Assembly (NCBI RefSeq): GCF_030812835.1 | Contig: NZ_JAUSTM010000022.1 | Location: 1 to 36,495, forward strand | Length of the DNA stretch: 36,495 nt | Reading direction: 5' to 3' | Origin: Streptococcus moroccensis | GTDB taxonomy: Bacteria; Bacillota; Bacilli; Lactobacillales; Streptococcaceae | Part shown: piece by piece, positions 1-8,415 of the stretch | Numbering within the stretch: position 1 is the stretch's first letter | Layout of the letters: every line of letters begins with the position of its first letter | Translations under genes and position numbers: made by a program | The notes under the pieces: generated by a model | What the model was told of the DNA's origin: nothing | What the model saw: the letters and a program-made list of their open reading frames with translations, nothing else | The model's database searches: none

Positions 1-193
1 GTTTGTGGTGAACTACATTATATCTCTCTGAGGTGTTTTTGTATACTTTTTTCTCAACTAGAAAGTGGCTAACTCCATTTTAGAACTTTCGTTTTCATGA
101 AGATTTAATAAGATGAGTTACAATGTCGGTTTTTAGTGGATTTTTTTTAGAAAAAAGAGTAAACTATTCTTTTATGAAGAAAGGAAGGTCGTT

Positions 194-1678
194 ATGCAAA
201 AAGGATTTGATAGTGAAAAGTACCTCGAAGAACAAAGTCAGTTTATCATGGAACGCGTCAATGCCCATGAAAAATTGTATTTGGAATTTGGTGGTAAGTT
301 AATCGGTGACTTTCACGCCATGCGTGTGTTACCTGGCTTCGATCCAGATGGAAAAGTAAAACTTCTCCACAAGTTGCGGGATCAGGCGGAAATTATCATT
401 TGTATTTATGCCGGAGATTTGGAATCTAACAAGGTCCGTGGAGATCTTGGCATCACTTATGATCGTGATTTGTTACGCATGATTGATGATCTTCGTTATT
501 GGGACTTGCAGATTAATAGTGTATTGATTACACGATTTTCTGGTCAGCCTGCAGCAAGCCAATTTAAAACAAAACTGGAACGCCATGGCATTAAAGTGTA
601 TACGCATGGTCACACAGAAGGTTATCCTTTTGATGTGGATACTATCGTCAGTGAAAACGGCTATGGTAAAAATGAGTACATTGAGACAACCAAACCCCTT
701 GTAATTGTCACAGCTCCAGGAGCCAATAGTGGCAAATTAGCAACCTGTCTCAGTCAGCTTTACCATGAAGTGCAACGCGGTCGCAAAGCTGGCTATGCTA
801 AATTCGAAACCTTCCCTGTTTGGAACCTACCTCTTAAACATCCCGTCAACGTTGCCTACGAGTCAGCAACAGCTGATTTAGAAGATATTAACCTCGTTGA
901 CCCTTACCATTTAGAAAAATATGGCATCACAACCATCAATTACAATCGAGATATTGAGGCTTTTCCTTTGTTACGTCGGATCTTGACAAAAATTAATGGC
1001 GCGGATATCCCATATTACTCTCCTACAGATATGGGCGTCAATCGTGTCGGTTATGCTATCATTGATGACGCTATTGTTCAAGAAGCGGCTAAACAAGAAA
1101 TTATCCGGCGTTATTATGCGCTTCAGTGTGATTATAAAAAAGGAACAACCAGCTTAGAAGCAGCACAACGAGGAAAACTCATCATGGATGAGATGGGTTT
1201 AAGTTCTGATGATAGACCAGTTGTTGCAGCCGCTTTAAATCGCAGTCAAGAAATCAAGGTACCTGTTGTTTCTATTCAGTTAGAAGATGGGCGTCTGGTG
1301 ACAGGAAAACGTAGCTCTACAATGACTTCTGCTGCTGCCTGTCTCTTAAATGCATTAAAAGAAATGGCTAACATTGGTGAAGACCTCCACCTGATGCCAC
1401 CAGTCATCCTCGACACAATCAATAAGCTGAATCATGAAAAACTGAAAAACGACAACAAGATTTTAGATTGTAAGGAAGCCTTAATTGCCTTAAGTATCTC
1501 AGCAGTGACCAATCCTTCCGCAGAGGCAGCCCTTCTTCAGGTCGAAAAGCTCCGCAATTTACAAGCTCACAGTAGCGCTATTCTTCCAAAAGCCGATGAG
1601 GAAATCTTCCGTGATCTCGGCATCATGGTAACAAGCGAGCCTCAATTCGCCACAGAAAGTTTATACTATGGTGTCTAA
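194..1678 (+). CDS. DUF1846 (UPF0371) family protein
   Basis: Encodes 494 residues, a full-length member of the DUF1846/UPF0371 family found widely in streptococci and other Firmicutes. I recognise the family from overall sequence (the start [18 protein letters not shown], the segment [17 protein letters not shown] at about residues 174-190, and the long alpha/beta body). Its biochemical role is not established to my knowledge. The stretch APGANSGK resembles a nucleotide-binding loop but is not a strict Walker A, so I do not assign ATPase activity. The start ATG is preceded by a good ribosome-binding site (GAAAGGAAGG). No signal peptide or membrane segment is apparent, so it is expected to be cytoplasmic. 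It stands alone on the plus strand, convergent with the aro operon, and ends in a strong hairpin terminator at 1714-1743. The family call is firm; the function is unknown. Confidence 0.9.
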   Translation: MQKGFDSEKYLEEQSQFIMERVNAHEKLYLEFGGKLIGDFHAMRVLPGFDPDGKVKLLHKLRDQAEIIICIYAGDLESNKVRGDLGITYDRDLLRMIDDLRYWDLQINSVLITRFSGQPAASQFKTKLERHGIKVYTHGHTEGYPFDVDTIVSENGYGKNEYIETTKPLVIVTAPGANSGKLATCLSQLYHEVQRGRKAGYAKFETFPVWNLPLKHPVNVAYESATADLEDINLVDPYHLEKYGITTINYNRDIEAFPLLRRILTKINGADIPYYSPTDMGVNRVGYAIIDDAIVQEAAKQEIIRRYYALQCDYKKGTTSLEAAQRGKLIMDEMGLSSDDRPVVAAALNRSQEIKVPVVSIQLEDGRLVTGKRSSTMTSAAACLLNALKEMANIGEDLHLMPPVILDTINKLNHEKLKNDNKILDCKEALIALSISAVTNPSAEAALLQVEKLRNLQAHSSAILPKADEEIFRDLGIMVTSEPQFATESLYYGV

Positions 1679-1713
1679 AAGCATCAGATATTCCTTGAAA
1701 TATAACTAGAAAG

Positions 1714-1747
1714 AAATCGACCGGTCAATTGTCCGGTCGATTTTTTT
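1714..1747 (+). terminator. rho-independent terminator of the DUF1846 gene, possibly bidirectional
   Basis: The arms AAATCGACCGG (1714-1724) and CCGGTCGATTT (1733-1743) form a perfect 11-bp stem with an 8-base loop, followed by a T run on the plus strand. On the minus strand the stem is followed by TTTCTTTCT. It may therefore also end the aro/YlbF transcript arriving from the other side. Confidence 0.85.
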
Positions 1748-1767
1748 AAAATTTTTAATAATATCCC

Positions 1768-2106
1768 TTAAATTAAATCTTGTAAGGGAGCAAAAATGAT
1801 GCGTTCGATATCAGCAAGATATACTGATAATTGTTGCTGTTTCGCGAAATATTCAGCGACAACTGGATTAGTCTGTAACTTTTGACTCATGCCTTGCATT
1901 TTTTCTTGCAACTCTTGACTAGGAGCTTGTCCAGTCTGCATCAAGGTTTGCAATTCTCCCTGAAAATCGGTGTATTCTTTAAAGAGGGAACTAGCTTCCG
2001 AATTTTGATCAATCTCAGCTTTAGCTTCTGCTACTGCTTTGTATTCAGGCAATTGGCGAAGAGCACGTTCCAAGCCGTTAGCCAAATCGTAAATGTTTTC
2101 TGACAT
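1768..2106 (-). CDS. YlbF/YmcA (UPF0342) family protein
   Basis: Encodes 112 residues of mostly helical, charged sequence, matching the UPF0342 branch of the YlbF/YmcA family. In Bacillus the related YlbF, YmcA and YaaT proteins form a complex that affects RNase Y-dependent mRNA processing and competence. Whether the streptococcal protein does the same is not known to me. There is no signal peptide or membrane helix. The start is supported by AAAGGAG seven to eight bases upstream of ATG. It is the last gene of the aro cluster, 25 bases after tyrA, a placement I recall from other streptococci, where aroA, aroK and pheA usually follow. Here the next gene is instead the convergent DUF1846 gene. 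Family membership is likely; function is inferred only from the family. Confidence 0.85.
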   Translation of the reverse strand: MSENIYDLANGLERALRQLPEYKAVAEAKAEIDQNSEASSLFKEYTDFQGELQTLMQTGQAPSQELQEKMQGMSQKLQTNPVVAEYFAKQQQLSVYLADIERIIFAPLQDLI

Positions 2107-2131
2107 TATTTTCTCCTTTGTTTATAGAGCT

Positions 2132-3235
2132 TTAATCAATAAATACTTGATAATCCGTCGCTTTTTCAATAATTTCTTTAGAACGAATTTGATCCGCCTG
2201 TGTTTTAAAGGTAATCTGTAAAATTCCGTGAATATCTTCACGGTTTTCTTCATTGATCCGCAGATTCATAAGTGAGGTCCCGCGTAACAATTCCATGATT
2301 TTTAAAACTTCATCTTCTTCATCAGGGATGTTGACATAAAGATCGTAAAAACTGTCTACGCCACCTCGCCTGTGGATTTCCATTTCCTTACGGATTTGGC
2401 TACCTTGATGGAAAAAGTTCCAGAGAGCGACTTGATCTCTATGCACAATCATTTGAGCTACAGCGTCTAATCTGTTCTTAAAATCCTCTATCCGTTCTAA
2501 TATGGCATCTTGGTTGGTCGCCAAGATACTGGTCCACATGCCTGGCTCAGATTCCGCAATACGGGTCATGTCCCTAAAACCACCAGCTGCTAAATGCTGG
2601 GTCATGGAATAGCGCTCACGATAATCACCTGCTTGAAGCATGAGGCTTGAAGCCAGGACATGGGGAAAATGACTAACTTGACTGGTTACTTGATCATGCT
2701 CCCCGGCATCCATCAGAGTAAATCGAACATGAAGCCCCGATAAAACATCCTGTAATTCTGAAATAGCACTCTCTACCGTTAGAGCTGACGGTGTTAGGAT
2801 ATAATAGGCATTTTCAAATAAATTGACATCTGCAGCCTGAGCACCTGATTTATGACTACCAGCCATGGGGTGACTCCCGATAAAACGGACTTTTTTAGGA
2901 TCTAAAACCCGGTCTGCCTTTTCGACGATAGTCAACTTCGTCGACCCAGCGTCTGTGATCAGAACATTTGGCTTAAGGACAAGACCTGCCAGAATGTCCA
3001 AAAAATCCAGAGTTTGTTCGATAGGCACAGCTAGAATAATGACATCCGCCAATGGGGCAAACGCAGCAAAGTCATCCGTCGCTTCATCAACCATTCCCCG
3101 TTCCAAGGCAATTTGGCGTGACACTTCTCCACGGTTATACCCTAGTATCTTATAATCTGGGTGATCCCGCTTAATCCCAAGCGCTATGGACCCTCCAATC
3201 AAGCCCAGTCCTGCGATGTATATGGTTTTCGTCAT
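2132..3235 (-). CDS. tyrA: prephenate dehydrogenase (tyrosine branch)
   Basis: Converts prephenate to 4-hydroxyphenylpyruvate with NAD(P)+, the committed step towards tyrosine. The 367-residue protein starts with a Rossmann fold (GLGLIGGSIALGI, residues 10-22). The catalytic-domain motif GSHPMAGSHKSG follows at about 120-131, and a helical dimerisation region comes next. The C-terminal 70 or so residues (from about 298, VNIPDEEDEVLKIMELL) look like an ACT domain, which suggests allosteric inhibition by tyrosine. Length is normal for Firmicute TyrA with ACT. The gene begins one base after the aroC stop codon, so translation is probably coupled. It is part of the aroD-aroE-aroB-aroC-tyrA run. 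Confidence 0.95.
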   Translation of the reverse strand: MTKTIYIAGLGLIGGSIALGIKRDHPDYKILGYNRGEVSRQIALERGMVDEATDDFAAFAPLADVIILAVPIEQTLDFLDILAGLVLKPNVLITDAGSTKLTIVEKADRVLDPKKVRFIGSHPMAGSHKSGAQAADVNLFENAYYILTPSALTVESAISELQDVLSGLHVRFTLMDAGEHDQVTSQVSHFPHVLASSLMLQAGDYRERYSMTQHLAAGGFRDMTRIAESEPGMWTSILATNQDAILERIEDFKNRLDAVAQMIVHRDQVALWNFFHQGSQIRKEMEIHRRGGVDSFYDLYVNIPDEEDEVLKIMELLRGTSLMNLRINEENREDIHGILQITFKTQADQIRSKEIIEKATDYQVFID

Positions 3236-3236
3236 G

Positions 3237-4403
3237 TTAAAACTCTTTCACATAAGCCGCATGGGTTGCAACTGCAGCCTTTAATTCTTCTAGGTTATCA
3301 GAAGAAAATTTGTCCAAAACCTCTGTCGCCAGAACAGTAGCCACAACGGATTCCATCACGACTGCTGCAGCTGGAACAGCCGTAGGGTCAGATCGTTCAA
3401 CTGTTGCCTTGTAAGGTTCATGCGTTGCAATATCAACACTCATCAGTGGCTTGTAAAGAGTTGGAATAGGTTTCATGACTCCACGGATCACTAACGGCTC
3501 ACCATTTGTCATCCCACCTTCAAAACCGCCAAGATTATTGGTTCTACGCGTATAGCCATCCTGCTCTGACCAGAGGATTTCATCCATGATTTGACTGCCT
3601 TTAAGCTGGCCTGCCTTAAAACCAACACCAAATTCAACCCCCTTGAAGGCATTGATGGAGACGACGCCCTGAGCCAATTTAGCATCCAACTTTTTGTCCC
3701 ACTGGACGAAGGAGCCTAACCCAACTGGCACACCACCGACCACACACTCAATGACTCCTCCAATGGTATCGCCATCTTTCTTAATCTGGTCAATATAGGC
3801 TTTTATCTCTTCTTCCCGGTCTTGATTGACAATAGAGACTTCGGATTGAGCAGCTAATTCCTTGATTTGACGGACAGTTAAACCATCTGGAACATCGACC
3901 TCAATCCCACCAAAGGTGACAATATGGCTAGCAACTTCAACACCGATTTCTTCCAGTAGACGCTTTGCAACTGCACCAACAGCTACCCGCATGGTCGTTT
4001 CACGCGCTGATGAGCGTTCTAAGGAATTACGTAAATCGCTAAAGCGGTACTTCATCCCACCAACCAAATCAGCATGACCGGGACGTGGTTTTGTAATTTT
4101 ACGCTTTGTTTTTAGCTTGTCCTCGATATCCTCAACTGACATGATGTCTAGCCATTTTTCATGGTCTTTGTTCGTAACATTTAAAGTGATCGGACCACCC
4201 ATTGTCAAACCATGGCGAACCCCTGAGGTGATTTCGACCTGATCGCTTTCAATCTTCATCCGACCACCACGGCCATAGCCACCTTGGCGGCGCTTGAGTT
4301 CGACATTAATGTCTTCAGCAGTCAATGGTAGTCCTGCAGGAACACCTTCAATAATCGCCGTTAAACGGGGGCCGTGTGACTCCCCAGCCGTTAAATATCT
4401 CAT
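3237..4403 (-). CDS. aroC: chorismate synthase
   Basis: Catalyses the last shikimate-pathway step, 5-enolpyruvylshikimate-3-phosphate to chorismate, using reduced FMN as cofactor. The 388-residue product carries the family signatures [18 protein letters not shown] (residues 7-24), the conserved RPGHAD segment near 112-117, [18 protein letters not shown] near 130-147, and the C-terminal [16 protein letters not shown]. Length is typical. The ATG lies immediately after the aroB TAG, with GGAGAAATAG at the end of aroB acting as ribosome-binding site. Nothing unusual is seen in the active-site motifs. It belongs to the aro operon on the minus strand. Confidence 0.97.
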   Translation of the reverse strand: MRYLTAGESHGPRLTAIIEGVPAGLPLTAEDINVELKRRQGGYGRGGRMKIESDQVEITSGVRHGLTMGGPITLNVTNKDHEKWLDIMSVEDIEDKLKTKRKITKPRPGHADLVGGMKYRFSDLRNSLERSSARETTMRVAVGAVAKRLLEEIGVEVASHIVTFGGIEVDVPDGLTVRQIKELAAQSEVSIVNQDREEEIKAYIDQIKKDGDTIGGVIECVVGGVPVGLGSFVQWDKKLDAKLAQGVVSINAFKGVEFGVGFKAGQLKGSQIMDEILWSEQDGYTRRTNNLGGFEGGMTNGEPLVIRGVMKPIPTLYKPLMSVDIATHEPYKATVERSDPTAVPAAAVVMESVVATVLATEVLDKFSSDNLEELKAAVATHAAYVKEF

Positions 4404-5468
4404 CTATTTCTCCAAATACTCTTTCATTTCTTCAAGGTCAACCACATTAAGGCTAGCACGTCCAAGTTCAGGGACAATGACGGTCTTTATCTGACTACCT
4501 CTGGCTTTCTTGTCATGGACCAAAGCATTGTAGAGGGCTTCAGGATCCCACGGTTCATGGTCAATCGGCAAGCCAAATTTCGCACACATAGCTATAATCT
4601 TCTCCGTGATACCAGCTGGCATCAGGCCTTTTTTCTCTGCCACTCTAGCAATTTGAACCATACCGATAGCTACAGCTTCCCCGTGCATGACTTTGCCATA
4701 GCCAGCCGTTTGCTCAATAGCATGACCAATTGTATGGCCAAAGTTGAGATAGAGGCGAATACCATTATCAAGCTCATCTTCCACCACATGTTGGCGTTTA
4801 ACCTGGCACGAATGGTAGATAAGTTCCTCCGCGTTATCCAGGATATCTTCAGGACCCGAAAGGCTTTCCAAGAGTTCCCAGAGGGCGATATCTGCAATCA
4901 GACCATACTTGATGACTTCGCCCATGCCTTCAATAAGTTCCCGTTGACCCAGTGTTTTTAAGACTTCTGGATCTATCAAAACTCCATCTGGCTGAGCAAA
5001 GGTCCCCACCATATTTTTGGCAAAAGGCGTGTTAACTCCCGTCTTCCCTCCTATAGAGGAGTCGACTTGGGCTGTCAAACTAGTCGCGATTTGAAGGAAA
5101 TGAATGCCACGCATATAAGTCGACGCTACAAAACCAGCTAAGTCTCCGACAACCCCTCCACCAAGCGCAACTATTCCATCCGAACGGGTCAAACCAACTT
5201 TAACGAGAAATTCATAGGCTTGGTTAACTGTGACCAAGTTTTTCTGAGCTTCTCCTTCTTGGAAAGTAAAGACGGCAACTTCAAAACCAGATGCTTCAAA
5301 GCTTTCCTTTACTTGATCAGCATACAAGTCACCAACATGGCTATCTGTTATGATAACGACCTTTTGAGGGGTCCAAAGGTTTGACGCCCAAGCTCCAGAT
5401 GCTGAAATACTTCCTTTTTCGATTAAAATATCGTATGGGTGTTGAGGTAGATTAACAGACACTTTCAT
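4404..5468 (-). CDS. aroB: 3-dehydroquinate synthase
   Basis: Converts DAHP to 3-dehydroquinate, the second shikimate-pathway step, with NAD+ and a divalent metal. The 354-residue protein shows the NAD-binding [19 protein letters not shown] (about 103-121), the GGKTGVN loop (about 140-146) and the metal-binding histidine region [11 protein letters not shown] (about 242-252). A strong AAAAGGAGA ribosome-binding site precedes the ATG. It is the first gene after the only gap in the aro cluster (5469-5581, 113 bp), and this gap may contain an internal promoter. No DAHP synthase gene is present in the window. Confidence 0.96.
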   Translation of the reverse strand: MKVSVNLPQHPYDILIEKGSISASGAWASNLWTPQKVVIITDSHVGDLYADQVKESFEASGFEVAVFTFQEGEAQKNLVTVNQAYEFLVKVGLTRSDGIVALGGGVVGDLAGFVASTYMRGIHFLQIATSLTAQVDSSIGGKTGVNTPFAKNMVGTFAQPDGVLIDPEVLKTLGQRELIEGMGEVIKYGLIADIALWELLESLSGPEDILDNAEELIYHSCQVKRQHVVEDELDNGIRLYLNFGHTIGHAIEQTAGYGKVMHGEAVAIGMVQIARVAEKKGLMPAGITEKIIAMCAKFGLPIDHEPWDPEALYNALVHDKKARGSQIKTVIVPELGRASLNVVDLEEMKEYLEK

Positions 5469-5581
5469 AAAGAATCTCCTTTTACAGATTTCAAGATCGA
5501 TGGTAATACCTTAAAAAGCGTTTGCTTCGCAATCACTCATCCTATCACCATTGCTTATGACAGCAACTAGAGAGAAAGACC
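5469..5581 (-). promoter_or_regulatory. 113-bp gap between aroE and aroB, possible internal promoter
   Basis: This is the only real break in an otherwise tightly packed aro cluster. On the minus strand it contains TTGCGA followed 18 bases later by TATTAC, a possible weak promoter. A short hairpin AAGC-AAAC-GCTT is followed by TTT. Both are weak. The segment could allow separate control of aroB-aroC-tyrA, but this is inference. Confidence 0.3.
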
Positions 5582-6457
5582 CTAGGATTCTTTCCTAGAA
5601 CCCTTCTTGACTAAATCTTCTAATAAAGGCCAGATACGATTGACTGGCATCGGGTAATTCGTCCAAAGTTCAAAGGCTAGGGCTGCCTGATGAAGCAACA
5701 TTCCTAAACCATTGATGGTCAAAAGCCCTTCTTGTTTCGCCCGCTTTAGCAAAACTGTTTCAAAAGGTTGATAAATCACATCTGCAACAATAATACTTTT
5801 GGGGAGCTTAATGTCATTTGAAAGAGGGTTACTAGTACCATCCATGCCAAGGCTAGAGGCGTTGACCAAAAGCGACGACGATTGAATGTCTTTTTGCATA
5901 CTCGTCACATCATCTAATGAGGTCACTGTGATTGAAACTTTTGTCTCTTCACTGATTAACCTCACCCTAGTCCAAACTTTTTCAACAGATTGACTACGAC
6001 AATAAATGTGAATAGCTTTAGCTCCATCTAGAGCAGCTTGAGCGATAATGGACAATCCTGCCCCACCTGCTCCGATAATGACCAGTTCCTGATCTTTAAT
6101 CTTAAAATCACCGAGGCTTGCAAAGAAACCTGCTCCATCAGTACTGTATCCAATTAAATGACCATTCTTATTGACAACTGTATTGACGGCTCCAATTAAT
6201 TTAGCTTCAGGACTGAGCTCATCCAGGTATGGAATCACAGCCGTTTTATAAGGCATCGAAAGGTTAATGCCAAACATATCATATCGACGGATGTTTTCAA
6301 CCGTAGCCTGCAAGTCATCCTCAGTAATTTCCCAAGCCACATAAACACCATTACAACCTGTCTCATCAAAGGCAGTATTATGAATCATAGGTGACAAACT
6401 ATGCTTTATAGGATTAGCCACCACCGCTGCCATTCTCGTATAGCCATTAATCTTCAT
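5582..6457 (-). CDS. aroE: shikimate dehydrogenase
   Basis: Reduces 3-dehydroshikimate to shikimate with NADPH. The 291-residue protein has the substrate-binding SLSPMIHN motif (residues 20-27), a catalytic-lysine loop [10 protein letters not shown] (about 64-73), the STDGAGF motif (about 105-111), and a Rossmann glycine motif IGAGGAGLS (about 127-135). Ser replaces the usual Val-Thr of NVTxPxK and the usual Asn of NTDG. These changes occur in the AroE-like branch, so shikimate rather than quinate use is likely but not proven. The start overlaps the end of aroD by 11 bases and has no strong ribosome-binding site, suggesting translational coupling. Confidence 0.92.
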   Translation of the reverse strand: MKINGYTRMAAVVANPIKHSLSPMIHNTAFDETGCNGVYVAWEITEDDLQATVENIRRYDMFGINLSMPYKTAVIPYLDELSPEAKLIGAVNTVVNKNGHLIGYSTDGAGFFASLGDFKIKDQELVIIGAGGAGLSIIAQAALDGAKAIHIYCRSQSVEKVWTRVRLISEETKVSITVTSLDDVTSMQKDIQSSSLLVNASSLGMDGTSNPLSNDIKLPKSIIVADVIYQPFETVLLKRAKQEGLLTINGLGMLLHQAALAFELWTNYPMPVNRIWPLLEDLVKKGSRKES

Positions 6458-7124
6458 TCAGTATATCTCTAATTTTAACCATATCTCGCAAATCAACCTG
6501 TCCTGGAGCTGAAGGCTCATCTACACAAGCAAATGTCCATGAAGAACCAGTCAATATGGATGAGAAACGTGTGATACGGCCCAGTTTTCCCATGGACATG
6601 GTCGCGAAATCTTGTTCTGGGTTTAATCCCTTAAATCCACGCGTAAAGTTCATTAACTCCAAAACATCCTGTTCACGATTTGGTGTTACTGCTAATTTAA
6701 CCATTTTAGGAGCCAAGGATGTCATGTCAGACATGATTTCCATTAAGTTATCAGGAGTCTTTTCAAAATTATGGTAACTTAACACCAAGTTTGAACAATC
6801 AAGCATTTGATCAAATACTTCTCGATAGGAGAAATATTCAAAGTCAAGATAATCAGGTTGGTACAATTGGTTAATTTCCTTAAGTAAGTCAACATAGGCT
6901 TGAGCGTCTATGACAATATGCCCACCTTCTCTTGCCGTTCTTAGCGTAAAAATGACTTCTCGACCCACAAACTTTTCAAATACTGCTGGAGCCACACGTA
7001 ATATCTCTTCTTTAGGTAGGTAATCTGCTCGCCATTCAATCAAATCTGCTTGTTCATAACGTGATAAATCAATTTGTTCAATTTCTTCAAGTGATGTTGG
7101 CATAATTGGTACAACAATTTGCAT
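6447..7124 (-). CDS. aroD: type I 3-dehydroquinate dehydratase
   Basis: Dehydrates 3-dehydroquinate to 3-dehydroshikimate through a Schiff-base lysine. The 225-residue product has the type I features: an acidic substrate-site segment LIEWRADYL (residues 28-36), the catalytic histidine in [10 protein letters not shown] (about 114-123), the Schiff-base lysine in [11 protein letters not shown] (about 138-148), and the C-terminal [13 protein letters not shown]. The length is usual for Firmicutes. The ribosome-binding AGGA lies in the end of the preceding methyltransferase gene, only three bases upstream, so the two genes are probably in one transcript. Confidence 0.95.
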   Translation of the reverse strand: MQIVVPIMPTSLEEIEQIDLSRYEQADLIEWRADYLPKEEILRVAPAVFEKFVGREVIFTLRTAREGGHIVIDAQAYVDLLKEINQLYQPDYLDFEYFSYREVFDQMLDCSNLVLSYHNFEKTPDNLMEIMSDMTSLAPKMVKLAVTPNREQDVLELMNFTRGFKGLNPEQDFATMSMGKLGRITRFSSILTGSSWTFACVDEPSAPGQVDLRDMVKIRDILNED

Positions 7125-7127
7125 GGT

Positions 7128-8285
7128 TTAAGTCCTAATGGTAAATACTTTTAAGTAGTTACTGCTTTCGTCTTTTTTATTCGTTTGAAAATCATAAGGT
7201 AATTGATGAAGAGCCACATAATCATGTGAGCGTTCACCAAATCCTTTTTCTATTTGCTCTTTAAATTTCTTTAAGCTTAGATTAGAAGCGTTTGTGGAGG
7301 CTATGATAAGTCCTCCTGCTTGCAATATTTCTAAACTTTCCTCAACTAACTTGTGGTAATCTTTAGCAACTGAAAATGTCTTTTTGTTGTTGCGGGCAAA
7401 ACTCGGTGGATCTAAGATGATAACATCAAATGTTAAGTCATGCCGTTTAGCATACTTAAAATAAGAAAACACATCCATCACGACTAATCGGTGATTCACT
7501 AAATCTAATCCATTAGCTTCAAAATGAGCTTGCGATAATTCTCTGCTTCGTTTTGCTAAATCGACCGAAGTCGTTTCGGCGGCACCCCCCATAGCAGCAG
7601 CCACTGAGAATGCTGCTGTGTAAGAAAAGAGATTAAGAACCTTTTTCCCAGAAGCAAGACCGTCTACTAGACGAGCTCTCACTTCATGTTGATCTAAGAA
7701 TATCCCAGTCATCAAGCCATCGTTTAAGAAAACTTGATAAGACACCCCATTTTCCAAAATTAAAAAGGTCTCAGGAGCCTCTTGACCAAAAATATGCCGA
7801 CTATCATGATCTGGTCCTTTGAAGCGTATTTTTTCGTAACTTCCTTTTACTTGAGGAATTGCTTTATGAAAGGCCTTAATAATCAAGTCTCTTTGGCTAT
7901 AGATAAACTCATTATACCATGAAAAGACTGAATATTCACCATAGAGATCTATGGACAATCCACCAAGACCATCACCGTCTTGGTTAAACAAACGGTAGGC
8001 CGTAGTCGCTTGATCATCATGGTACGATTGCCTTTTTCCCCAAGCTTGACTAAATAACGTTTCATAAAATTGGGCATCTATTTTAACAGGTTGTCGACTG
8101 ACGACCCAGCCGCCACCTTTGTTTTGCTGAGAGAGGTAACCGATACCTAAAAATTCTCCCTTAACATTTCGGATCTCTACCCAAGCATTGTCTAGGGATT
8201 GGTCAGCAATATCTTTGGAATCTATCAAATGAATCCCATTTAATAGCTTCCGTTCAGCGCCTTGCCTCAAGCTAATTTTCTTCAT
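7128..8285 (-). CDS. RlmI/RlmK-like class I SAM-dependent methyltransferase (PUA + MTase)
   Basis: Encodes 385 residues with an N-terminal PUA-like RNA-binding region (about 1-75), a central linker domain, and a Rossmann methyltransferase domain. The SAM motif is VLNLFSYTAAFSVAAA (about 216-231) and the catalytic-type DPPSFAR follows (about 296-302). It belongs to the family annotated as 23S rRNA cytosine-C5 methyltransferase RlmI. However, the segment where I recall RlmI carrying its catalytic cysteine reads ASTNASNLS here, with no cysteine, so m5C formation is doubtful. A promoter TTGAGA-17-TATACT lies directly upstream and the -10 ends seven bases before the ATG, predicting a leaderless mRNA. 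No Shine-Dalgarno sequence is seen. It leads the aro cluster. Confidence 0.85.
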   Translation of the reverse strand: MKKISLRQGAERKLLNGIHLIDSKDIADQSLDNAWVEIRNVKGEFLGIGYLSQQNKGGGWVVSRQPVKIDAQFYETLFSQAWGKRQSYHDDQATTAYRLFNQDGDGLGGLSIDLYGEYSVFSWYNEFIYSQRDLIIKAFHKAIPQVKGSYEKIRFKGPDHDSRHIFGQEAPETFLILENGVSYQVFLNDGLMTGIFLDQHEVRARLVDGLASGKKVLNLFSYTAAFSVAAAMGGAAETTSVDLAKRSRELSQAHFEANGLDLVNHRLVVMDVFSYFKYAKRHDLTFDVIILDPPSFARNNKKTFSVAKDYHKLVEESLEILQAGGLIIASTNASNLSLKKFKEQIEKGFGERSHDYVALHQLPYDFQTNKKDESSNYLKVFTIRT

Positions 8286-8292
8286 ATTTAGA

Positions 8293-8321
8293 AGTATATC
8301 AAAATCTCCCTATTTTCTCAA
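8293..8321 (-). promoter_or_regulatory. promoter of the methyltransferase/aro cluster, predicted leaderless
   Basis: On the minus strand TTGAGA (8316-8321), a 17-bp spacer and TGA-TATACT (-10 at 8293-8298) form a near-consensus extended promoter. Only seven bases (8286-8292) separate the -10 from the ATG at 8285. Transcription would start at or next to the A of ATG. Confidence 0.7.
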
Positions 8322-8335
8322 AACATAGGTGAATC

Positions 8336-8364
8336 TTAGTCATTTTTTCAAAATATGTTATAAT
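8336..8364 (+). promoter_or_regulatory. ltaS promoter
   Basis: A perfect -10 TATAAT (8359-8364) has an upstream TGT, giving an extended -10. The -35 candidate TTAGTC (8336-8341) at 17 bp is weak. It is divergent from the methyltransferase promoter, with only 14 bases between the two -35 boxes. Its position inside the longest possible reading frame rules out the upstream GTG at 8329 as the ltaS start. Confidence 0.7.
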
Positions 8365-8415
8365 TTTAAAAGAGAAATTAAGATTTTAGGAAAAAGATGT
8401 GATAAGGACAGTATT

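Noticed and set aside
4515..4961. 148-codon plus-strand frame opposite aroB
   Set aside because: It is fully antisense to a well-conserved gene, has no ribosome-binding site and resembles no family I recognise.
8329..8415. Longer LtaS start at GTG 8329
   Set aside because: The TATAAT promoter (8359-8364) falls inside the extension, and GTG 8416 has a good ribosome-binding site.
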